From an uncultured Pantoea sp. (GTDB taxonomy: Bacteria; Pseudomonadota; Gammaproteobacteria; Enterobacterales; Enterobacteriaceae), in contig CAJYVD010000038.1 of NCBI GenBank assembly GCA_913778495.1, positions 1 through 64,000 of the forward strand: a stretch of 64,000 nt of DNA, read 5' to 3'. Below, in pieces: positions 58,219-64,000 of this stretch (its first letter is position 1; the number at the start of each line of letters is the position of its first letter). Below the pieces are notes generated by a model. The model saw only the letters and a list, made by a program, of their open reading frames with translations. It was not told the DNA's origin and made no database searches. Both the position numbers and the translations under genes were made by a program.

Positions 58219-58986
58219 ATGCTCAACCTCTCGCATGTCTACGCCCGCTATGGCGGCGCACCGGTGCTTCAGGACATTTCGCTGCAGCTCGATCATGGCG
58301 AGCTGATGGTGGTGTTGGGACCGTCGGGCTGCGGCAAGACCACGCTCCTTAACCTGATTGCCGGCTTTTTGCCGTATGACGCCGGCACCATCGCGCTCAA
58401 TGGGCAGGCGGTAAAAGGGCCCGGCGCCGAGCGCGGCGTGGTGTTTCAGCATGAAGGCCTGCTGCCGTGGCGCACGGTGCTGGATAACGTGGCGTTTGGC
58501 CTGCAGCTGGCCGGTATGGGGAAGTCCGAGCGTGATGCCATTGCGCGGCGGCTGCTTGAGCAAGTGGGACTGGCAGGGGCTGAATCGCGCTTTATCTGGC
58601 AATTATCCGGCGGCCAGCGCCAGCGCGTGGGCATAGCGCGTGCGCTGGCTGCGGAGCCTCAGCTGCTGCTGCTAGACGAACCCTTTGGCGCGCTGGACGC
58701 CTTCACGCGTGAGCAGATGCAAACGCTGCTGCTTACGCTGTGGCGCGATACCGGCAAACAGATCCTGCTGATCACGCATGACATCGAAGAAGCGGTGTTT
58801 CTGGCCAGCGAGCTGGTGCTGCTGTCGCCGGGACCGGGCCGCGTCGTTGAGCGACTGCGGCTGGATTTCGGCCAGCGCTTTGCCGCGGGAGAGCCGTGCC
58901 GCAGCATCAAATCCGATCCGGCGTTTATCGAACAACGTGAATACGTGCTGCAGCAGGTGTTCGCACAGCGGGAGAACGCGGTATGA
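58219..58986 (+). CDS. tauB: Taurine ABC transporter ATP-binding protein
   Basis: ATPase subunit of the taurine importer, 255 residues, as in E. coli. Walker A is [12 protein letters not shown] near 35-46, the Q-loop [14 protein letters not shown] near 75-88, the ABC signature [16 protein letters not shown] near 133-148, Walker [13 protein letters not shown] near 151-164, and the switch histidine in [12 protein letters not shown]. The related SsuB serves alkanesulfonates, but the tauABCD context is decisive. It starts 10 bp after tauA and overlaps tauC by four bases (ATGA). Confidence 0.95.
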   Translation: MLNLSHVYARYGGAPVLQDISLQLDHGELMVVLGPSGCGKTTLLNLIAGFLPYDAGTIALNGQAVKGPGAERGVVFQHEGLLPWRTVLDNVAFGLQLAGMGKSERDAIARRLLEQVGLAGAESRFIWQLSGGQRQRVGIARALAAEPQLLLLDEPFGALDAFTREQMQTLLLTLWRDTGKQILLITHDIEEAVFLASELVLLSPGPGRVVERLRLDFGQRFAAGEPCRSIKSDPAFIEQREYVLQQVFAQRENAV

Positions 58987-59807
58987 GCACGCTGCTGGAA
59001 AATAAAGTTTCTGCGCGCCGCAGCCTGCGCTGGCCGCTGTCACGTTCACTCTCACTGAGCATGGTGAGCGTCGGGCTACTGCTGACGCTGTGGTGGGGTG
59101 TGACGGCGCTGGGCCTGATTACGCCGCTCTTTCTGCCGCCGCCGCAGCAGGTGCTGCGCAAGCTGCTGCTGATAGCCAGTCCGCAAGGCTTCATGGACGC
59201 CACGCTATGGCAGCACCTGGTGGCGAGCCTGACGCGCATGCTGGTGGCCTTTTTCTGTGCTGCGCTGGTGGGGATCCCGGTGGGCATCGCCATGGGATTG
59301 AGCCCGGTGGTGCGTGGCCTGCTCGATCCGCTGATTGAGCTCTACCGTCCTGTTCCGCCGCTGGCCTACTTGCCGCTGATGGTGATTTGGTTCGGCATCG
59401 GCGAAACCGCCAAAATTCTGCTGATCGCGCTGGCGATTTTCGCGCCGGTCACGCTCTCTACGTTGGCAGGCGTGAAACAGGCGCAGCAGGTGCGGGTCCG
59501 CGCCGCGCAGGCGCTGGGGGCTACGCGCATGCAGGTGCTGCGCTTTGTGATTCTGCCGGGAGCGCTGCCTGAGATTTTAACCGGCCTGCGCATCGGTCTT
59601 GGCGTCGGTTGGTCAACGCTGGTGGCGGCGGAGTTGATTGCCGCCACGCGCGGGCTGGGTTTCATGGTGCAGTCCGCTGGCGAGTTCCTGGCCACGGACG
59701 TGGTGCTGGCAGGGATCGCGGTGATCGCCTTTATCGCTTTGTGTTTAGAACTGGGTTTACGCGCGCTGCAGCGCCGTCTGACGCCCTGGAGTGGAGAACA
59801 GCAATGA
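58983..59807 (+). CDS. tauC: Taurine ABC transporter permease
   Basis: Membrane subunit of the taurine importer, 274 residues, with about six helices ([91 protein letters not shown]). The permease EAA loop that docks on TauB is seen as [37 protein letters not shown] near 175-210. It overlaps tauB and tauD by four bases each (ATGA), a sign of tight translational coupling. Confidence 0.95.
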   Translation: MSTLLENKVSARRSLRWPLSRSLSLSMVSVGLLLTLWWGVTALGLITPLFLPPPQQVLRKLLLIASPQGFMDATLWQHLVASLTRMLVAFFCAALVGIPVGIAMGLSPVVRGLLDPLIELYRPVPPLAYLPLMVIWFGIGETAKILLIALAIFAPVTLSTLAGVKQAQQVRVRAAQALGATRMQVLRFVILPGALPEILTGLRIGLGVGWSTLVAAELIAATRGLGFMVQSAGEFLATDVVLAGIAVIAFIALCLELGLRALQRRLTPWSGEQQ

Positions 59808-60643
59808 ACGAACGCATTACTTTTACCGCGCTCGGCCCGCATATCGGCGCGCAGGTCAGCAACCTCGACCTTAGCCGTCCGCTGAGCGATGCGCAGTTTG
59901 AGCAGCTTTACCACGGCCTGCTGCGCCATCAGGTGCTGTTTTTGCGGGATCAGGCCATCACGCCCACGCAGCAGCGGGCGCTGGCGGTGCGCTTTGGCGA
60001 CTTACACATCCATCCGGTTTATCCCCATGCCGAGGGCGTGGAGGAGATTATCGTGCTGGATACCCATCAGGATAATCCGCCGGACAACGACAACTGGCAC
60101 ACCGACGTCACCTTTATTGACACGCCGCCCGCCGTGGCGATTCTGGCCGCCAAGCAGCTGCCACCGAGCGGGGGCGATACGCTGTGGGCCAGCGGCATTG
60201 CGGCGTGGGAGGCCCTGTCAGATCCCTTTAAACAGTTGCTAAGCGGGCTACAGGCCGAGCACGATTTTAAAAAATCGTTTCAGGAGTTCAAATACCGTAA
60301 AACCGAGGTGGAGCATCAGCGCTGGCAGGCGGCGGTGGCGAAGCATCCTCCGGTAGCGCATCCGGTGATGCGCACCCATCCAATCAATGAGCGCAAAGCC
60401 TTGTTTGTGAACGAAGGCTTCACCACGCGGCTGTTGGGGATAAGTGACAAGGAGAGCGAGGCGCTGCTTAATTTTCTGTTCTGGCACAGTGTGAAGCCGG
60501 AGTTCCAGGTGCGCTGGCGCTGGCAAGAGAACGATGTCGCTATCTGGGATAACCGCGTGACGCAGCACTACGCCAATGCCGATTACTACCCAGCACGACG
60601 CGTGATGCACCGCGCCACCGTGTTGGGCGATAAGCCGGTGTAA
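59804..60643 (+). CDS. tauD: Taurine dioxygenase
   Basis: Fe(II)/2-oxoglutarate-dependent dioxygenase that converts taurine to sulfite and aminoacetaldehyde, releasing sulfur for assimilation. It has 279 residues, against 283 in E. coli. The iron triad falls at the E. coli positions: H99 and D101 in NWHTDVTF and H255 in RVTQHYAN; the 2-oxoglutarate-binding arginine is R270 in MHRATV. The frame is open upstream within tauC, but ATG 59804 in the ATGA overlap fits the family start [24 protein letters not shown]. Last gene of the operon. Confidence 0.97.
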   Translation: MNERITFTALGPHIGAQVSNLDLSRPLSDAQFEQLYHGLLRHQVLFLRDQAITPTQQRALAVRFGDLHIHPVYPHAEGVEEIIVLDTHQDNPPDNDNWHTDVTFIDTPPAVAILAAKQLPPSGGDTLWASGIAAWEALSDPFKQLLSGLQAEHDFKKSFQEFKYRKTEVEHQRWQAAVAKHPPVAHPVMRTHPINERKALFVNEGFTTRLLGISDKESEALLNFLFWHSVKPEFQVRWRWQENDVAIWDNRVTQHYANADYYPARRVMHRATVLGDKPV

Positions 60644-60797
60644 TGACGTGCGCCGCACTGCGTTAGGCCGGTTCGCACGCGTTGTGTGTTTTTTGCTTTC
60701 CTTTCGCGCATCCGCTTTGGTTAAAGCAAACCCAAGGCGGTGGCGGCAGGCATAACAATTCCCTATCCATGCCCTAAGCCTGCCTTAATAAATCGAG

Positions 60798-60882
60798 GAT
60801 AGTCTTAGCATGCACACAAGCGCGTTGTGCATACGAGAGTTTTCCTTGCTTCACTTGGCCCGCGATTATCGCGGGTTTTTTA
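60798..60882 (+). ncRNA. Putative small RNA, unit 1 of a tandem pair
   Basis: ATGCACA (60810-60816) pairs with TGTGCAT (60826-60832). A single-stranded pyrimidine-rich stretch follows (TTTTCCTTGCTTCACTT), then a perfect intrinsic terminator: CCCGCGA (60859-60865), TTA loop, TCGCGGG (60869-60875) and six T's. This hairpin, open region and U-tailed terminator is the layout of Hfq-dependent sRNAs. GATAGT at 60798-60803 could be its -10 box, but no good -35 is seen. Not matched to a known sRNA from memory. The transcript start is inferred. Confidence 0.5.
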
Positions 60883-60913
60883 TACGGTTAAGGTTCACTT
60901 AATAGAACGCCGG

Positions 60914-61007
60914 TAAGATACCCACATTCACACCCCTGCTGGTTGTGTGATAAACCTAAAGATAGTGTCCCTTGTTTTCATTTAGCCCGCGTTGAGCGGT
61001 TTTTTTT
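60914..61007 (+). ncRNA. Putative small RNA, unit 2 of a tandem pair
   Basis: Same layout as unit 1 about 120 bp further on: TCACAC (60928-60933) pairs with GTGTGA (60945-60950), then an open stretch CCCTTGTTTTCATTTA, then CCGC (60987-60990), GTTGA loop, GCGG (60996-60999) and eight T's. The segment before the terminator aligns with unit 1 (CCTTGcTTCAcTTgGCCCGCG against CCTTGtTTTCAtTTaGCCCGCG), so the two look like a duplication. A possible -10, TAAGAT, lies at 60914-60919. No coding frame spans it. Confidence 0.5.
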
Positions 61008-61076
61008 ATGCGCTCAAAATGGTTGGCAAAAGCGCTATTTTGCTTATTGCAAAAGGCTCTTAGGGTTATTACACGT

Positions 61077-61157
61077 TGCAAAAAACGTCTCGACGCAGTA
61101 GATTTAATAGACAGCTGGCGATGTCGTCAGCTGCCTTAAAAGGCTCTGCATGAGCCA
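61077..61157 (+). promoter_or_regulatory. Promoter and palindromic operator candidate of the nucleotidyltransferase operon
   Basis: TTGCAA (61077-61082) and TAGATT (61099-61104) with 16-bp spacing make a plausible sigma-70 promoter. Its expected start falls at about 61111, where a 22-bp palindrome begins: CAGCTG-GCGA (61112-61121), TG, TCGT-CAGCTG (61124-61133), with one mismatched pair. CCTTAAAAGG (61134-61143) and GGCTC/GAGCC (61143-61157) follow. AAAAGGCTCT occurs at 61051-61060 and again at 61138-61147. The layout suits autorepression; binding is not shown. Confidence 0.5.
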
Positions 61158-61183
61158 CAGATTAAGAAGAGGCAGGTAACTAT

Positions 61184-61390
61184 ATGGGTGATATCACACG
61201 TAGCAATTATCCGGAACTGGATAAAGTGCTGTGGGATTTTCACAATCAGAAAATTCCAGCACAGCTAGCTTTCCAGATGTATGAGAAGCGCTGGAAGTTT
61301 ATTGATGAAAAACATATGGAGCAGAAAGAGCGCCGTCTGCTGGCCCAACTTATAGATGAATACGGTAACGGCATATTCATGGCCGCATAA
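61184..61390 (+). CDS. Small protein of unknown family, partner of the nucleotidyltransferase
   Basis: A 68-residue protein I do not recognise. No signal peptide or membrane segment. It is rich in charged and aromatic residues: acidic N-terminus (MGDITRSNYPELDKVLWDF), then a predicted long helix IPAQLAFQMYEKRWKFIDEKHMEQKERRLLAQLIDEYG and a short hydrophobic end GIFMAA. ATG 61184 has AGGCAGG upstream. Its stop is 13 bp before the GTG start of the nucleotidyltransferase gene (or overlaps it by 35 bp if ATG 61356 is used). GC content looks clearly lower than in surrounding genes, which suggests acquisition. An antitoxin role is inferred from position only; it lacks the winged helix of AbiEi. Confidence 0.75.
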   Translation: MGDITRSNYPELDKVLWDFHNQKIPAQLAFQMYEKRWKFIDEKHMEQKERRLLAQLIDEYGNGIFMAA

Positions 61391-61403
61391 GGAATATCGC
61401 TCA

Positions 61404-62108
61404 GTGACTGAGTACAAGGTCAAGCACCACCAGCTGATAAGATCGGTATTGAACAACTTCAATGCCGATTTTTTTTTCGCCAACAATATTTTTTTCGGCG
61501 GCGGAACGCGCATTGCGCTGGAGATTAACGAGTATAGAGAATCGATAGATGTCGACTTCCTTTGCCCCAACCGCGCATCATACCGTGCAGTTAGAGAAGA
61601 GGTAAATTCGGCATCTTTAGGTAAATTGGTAAAAACTGACTTTACCTATGCGCGCGAGATTACGTTCGACAGAGACGGCGTGCGTACTTTCATTTATGCG
61701 GACGGTGTGCCAATCAAACTGGAAATTGTCAGCTTCGATAATTATGACCTTCAGGCCGATTCGCGCGCGCTGTTTCCCGTACCTTGCATAGACCGAGAAA
61801 CGTGTTTTTATACCAAGTTACTGGCTAATAGTGATCGCTGCCTATCAGGCCAACGAAAGGATATTTTCGATTTGCTTGCGATGTACGATGCGTGGGATGG
61901 CCTGCCAGAGGCTTCTCTCCGTAAGGCTCAAAATCACTATGGCATGAGTGTTAACCGCGCATTAGTACGATCACTTGAGGATATGAGTAAGAAATCAGAC
62001 CAGTATCTGCAAATAGCATCGGATATGCTTATAGAGAATGAATTTGCAAAGCGTCTTATTCATAAAATTGCCCCATCAATGGCGGCTGATCCCCTGCTGA
62101 ATGCCTAA
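61404..62108 (+). CDS. AbiEii/AbiGii-type nucleotidyltransferase (putative toxin)
   Basis: Minimal nucleotidyltransferase of 234 residues from GTG 61404, or 250 from ATG 61356. The family signature is clear: FFGGGTRIALEINEYRESIDVDFL, with GG-T and then R-x-S-x-D-x-D-F supplying the two metal-binding aspartates. The second conserved block is FYTKLLANSDRCLSGQRKDIFDLLAMY, with the lysine and aspartate typical of AbiEii-like proteins. Such enzymes act as toxins in type IV toxin-antitoxin or phage-defence pairs, some by adding nucleotides to tRNA ends. The usual AbiEi antitoxin is absent; the 68-residue protein upstream takes its place. GC content is low. GTG 61404 has AAGGAAT about ten bases upstream. 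A terminator follows. Confidence 0.85.
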   Translation: MTEYKVKHHQLIRSVLNNFNADFFFANNIFFGGGTRIALEINEYRESIDVDFLCPNRASYRAVREEVNSASLGKLVKTDFTYAREITFDRDGVRTFIYADGVPIKLEIVSFDNYDLQADSRALFPVPCIDRETCFYTKLLANSDRCLSGQRKDIFDLLAMYDAWDGLPEASLRKAQNHYGMSVNRALVRSLEDMSKKSDQYLQIASDMLIENEFAKRLIHKIAPSMAADPLLNA

Positions 62109-62116
62109 TTTTATTA

Positions 62117-62152
62117 AATAAAAAACCCGTGGAAGGCACGGGTTTTGTTTTA
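62117..62152. terminator. Bidirectional terminator between the nucleotidyltransferase gene and yheS
   Basis: AAAAAACCCGTG and CACGGGTTTTGTTTT form a stem around GAAGG, with A-rich and T-rich outer flanks between convergent genes. Confidence 0.88.
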
Positions 62153-62210
62153 GCGCTTGTAGCTTGGTGCCAAGGTTGTCTCGCTGGGTATCTGTTAGTG
62201 GCCAACGTCG

Positions 62211-64000
62211 TTAACCGGCCAGCATCTGCTCCAGTTGTTCTTGCGCGTCCAGCCACGCCATTTCTACTTCTTCCAGCGCAGATTTGCTCTCAGCCTGACG
62301 CTGCAGCGCCGCAGCAAGGTCAGCTTTGCGTGGCTGCTCGTAAATCGCGCCGTCAGCGAGCAGCGCTTCCGCTTCACTGAGTTGGGCTTGCCACTTCGTC
62401 ATCTGCTTTTCCAGCTTTTCAATCTCTTTACGCAGCGGCTGCGTTTGCGCGCGCATCTCGGCCTCGCGGCGTTTCTGATCTTTGCGCGACTGCGCGCTAT
62501 TGGCGTTATCCTGCTTGGGCGCGGCCTCATGTTGAGCCTGCTGCTTTTGCAGATCGCTCAGCCACTGCTGGTAATCATCAAGGTCGCCTTCAAAGACATC
62601 GACTTTGCGATCGTGCACCAGATAGAGATCGTCGGTGGTGGAACGTAACAGGTGGCGATCGTGCGAGACCACTACCAGCGCGCCGTCGAAATCAATCAAC
62701 GCTTCGGTCAGCGCCTGGCGCATATCGAGATCCAGATGGTTAGTCGGCTCATCCAACAGCAGCAAATTAGGACGCTGCCAGACGATCAGCGCCAGCACTA
62801 AGCGGGCTTTTTCGCCGCCGGAGAAGCGCGCGGTGGCTTCGGTAACTTTATCGCCCTGGAAGCCAAAGCCGCCAAGATAGTCACGCAACTGCTGCTCCAA
62901 CGTTTGCGGTGCGAGGCGCGCTAAATGCTGCAACGGCGACTCATCGGCCCGCAGAAACTCCAGCTGATGCTGAGCGAAATAGCCGAGCTTAATGCCTTTT
63001 GCCAGGCCGACTTTGCCCGCCAGCGGCTCAATTTCACCGGCCAGCAGTTTAATCAGCGTGGATTTCCCTGCACCGTTTCGCCCCAGCAGGCCAATGCGCG
63101 ATCCTGGCACCAGATTGAGCTTGATGGCATCGAGGATAATGCGCTCACCGTAGCCGGCGGTGACATTCTCCATCTTCAATAGCGGATTGGGCAGACTTTC
63201 GGGAGCGCGAAACTGGAAGCTAAACGGATTGTCGACGTGCGCGGGGGCGATCAGCTCCATCCGCTCCAGCATTTTGATTCGGCTCTGCGCCTGTTTGGCC
63301 TTTGTAGCCTGCGCGCGGAAGCGGTCGATGTATTTTTGCAGGTGTGTGACTTTTTCCTGCTGACTCTGGTACAGCGCCTGCTGCTGCGCCAGCTTGGCCA
63401 CGCGCTGACGCTCAAACGAACTGTAGTTGCCGGTGTACTCGAACAGCGTTTGTTGTTCGATGTGGATAATCTTGTCGACCACCGGATCGAGGAAGTCGCG
63501 GTCATGGGAGATTAAAATCAGCGTGCCTTCGTAGCTTTTTAGCCAGCGCTCCAGCCAGATCACCGCGTCAAGGTCGAGGTGGTTGGTGGGTTCATCCAGC
63601 AGCAGCAGGTCTGATCGGCATACCAGCGCCTGCGCAAGGTTAAGACGCATGCGCCAACCGCCGGAGAAGTGGCTCACCGGGCGCATCAACTGTTCCTGGC
63701 TAAAGCCCAATCCGTGCAGCAGGCTGGCTGCGCGGGCGTGTATGCTCCACGCCTGAATCGCGTCGAGCTTGCCGTGCACCAGCGCAATGGCGTTGCCGTC
63801 ATCCTGTTCGTTGGCGCGCGCTAATTCAGACTCAAGCTGACGATATTCGCGGTCGCCATCAATAACATATTCCAGCGCCGGTTTACTCAGCGCGGGCGTT
63901 TCCTGGTTTACCCAAGCCAGCGCCCAGCCACCGGGGAAGGTAAAACTTCCGGCGTCGCTGCTGATTTCGCCTTTGAGTAAGGCCAGCAGCGTTGATTTTC
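62211..64000 (-). CDS. yheS: ABC-F family ATPase YheS (N-terminus cut by window end)
   Basis: Soluble twin-ATPase of the ABC-F group that acts on the ribosome rather than in transport. The frame is open from the stop at 62211 to the window edge, giving 596 codons; about 40 N-terminal residues are missing, including most of the first Walker A (KSTLL is at the edge). The first signature is FSGGWRMRLNLAQAL with LLLLDEPTNHLD; the second domain has GRNGAGKSTLIKLL, FSGGEKARLVLAL and LLLLDEPTNHLDLDMRQ. The P-site tRNA-interaction linker lies between, and a charged C-terminal coiled-coil follows (about the last 100 residues). The shorter frame starting at 63779 is an internal methionine. Confidence 0.95.
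   Translation of the reverse strand, partial: KSTLLALLKGEISSDAGSFTFPGGWALAWVNQETPALSKPALEYVIDGDREYRQLESELARANEQDDGNAIALVHGKLDAIQAWSIHARAASLLHGLGFSQEQLMRPVSHFSGGWRMRLNLAQALVCRSDLLLLDEPTNHLDLDAVIWLERWLKSYEGTLILISHDRDFLDPVVDKIIHIEQQTLFEYTGNYSSFERQRVAKLAQQQALYQSQQEKVTHLQKYIDRFRAQATKAKQAQSRIKMLERMELIAPAHVDNPFSFQFRAPESLPNPLLKMENVTAGYGERIILDAIKLNLVPGSRIGLLGRNGAGKSTLIKLLAGEIEPLAGKVGLAKGIKLGYFAQHQLEFLRADESPLQHLARLAPQTLEQQLRDYLGGFGFQGDKVTEATARFSGGEKARLVLALIVWQRPNLLLLDEPTNHLDLDMRQALTEALIDFDGALVVVSHDRHLLRSTTDDLYLVHDRKVDVFEGDLDDYQQWLSDLQKQQAQHEAAPKQDNANSAQSRKDQKRREAEMRAQTQPLRKEIEKLEKQMTKWQAQLSEAEALLADGAIYEQPRKADLAAALQRQAESKSALEEVEMAWLDAQEQLEQMLAG

Noticed and set aside
59609-60643. 344-residue version of tauD
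   Set aside because: The extension is tauC sequence in another frame; the ATGA overlap start at 59804 places the iron ligands at the E. coli numbers.
60644-61183. CRISPR-like or type III antitoxin repeat array
   Set aside because: Only two diverged units with terminators are present, not short uniform direct repeats, and no ToxN-like or Cas gene follows.
61356-61403. ATG 61356 as start of the nucleotidyltransferase
   Set aside because: Possible, but it would overlap the small-protein gene by 35 bp with no ribosome site; GTG 61404 has AAGGAAT upstream. Kept as an alternative only.

Overview
The window is chromosomal DNA from an enterobacterium. CRP, OmpR, GlpR, AroK and Tex are nearly identical to their Escherichia coli counterparts, and most of the gene order matches the E. 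coli region from yheS through crp, pabA, trpS, dam, aroKB, mrcA, pckA, ompR-envZ, tex and bioH to glpEGR/glpD. The high GC content, the myo-inositol cluster and several swapped-in genes suggest an Erwiniaceae member such as Pantoea, Mixta or Erwinia; the family is my inference. Coding is dense. No rRNA, tRNA, CRISPR array or insertion sequence was seen.

Layout. 1-320 is a GC-rich repeat- and hairpin-rich stretch. 321-6723 is a myo-inositol catabolic cluster (iolC facing away from iolD-iolG-iolE). 6770-10492 is the glycerol-3-phosphate group (glpD opposite glpE-glpG-glpR). 10876-15066 holds malQ (without malP or malT), nfuA, gntX and bioH. 15218-20667 holds a small secreted DUF1471 protein, a GH13 sugar phosphorylase, tex, greB and a YjbE-like peptide. 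21177-30000 holds ompR-envZ, pckA, hslR-hslO, igaA and nudE. 30032-42842 holds mrcA, the DNA-uptake operon hofMNOPQ, and aroK-aroB-damX-dam-rpe-gph-trpS. 42889-54337 holds an unknown secreted protein, codA, tsgA, ppiA, yhfG-fic, pabA, argD, yhfK, crp, yhfA, prkB and yheU. yheT (54340-55356) and yheS (62211-64000, cut by the window end) flank about 6.8 kb of accessory DNA: a LysE-type exporter, a LacI-type regulator, tauABCD, two tandem sRNA-like units, and a small gene followed by an AbiEii-like nucleotidyltransferase.

How the parts work together. The iol genes convert myo-inositol to a phosphorylated, cleavable deoxygluconate. The glp genes oxidise glycerol-3-phosphate under GlpR control. 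The tau genes import taurine and release sulfite from it as a sulfur source. hofMNOPQ encode envelope parts for using DNA as a nutrient. aroKB feed chorismate, which PabA helps convert to p-aminobenzoate. CRP is encoded here, and a CRP-like site overlapping a PurR-like box lies between tsgA and ppiA.

The most interesting part is 60798-62150: two similar hairpin-plus-terminator RNA units, then a promoter with a strong palindrome at the expected transcription start, a 68-residue protein of unknown family, and a nucleotidyltransferase with the AbiEii/MNT signature. It resembles a toxin-antitoxin or defence module with an atypical small partner. Other points of note are a Fic/YhfG pair in which acidic motif residues are alanine on both proteins, a PurR-like box next to codA/tsgA, and several places where genes expected from E. 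coli synteny are missing or replaced.
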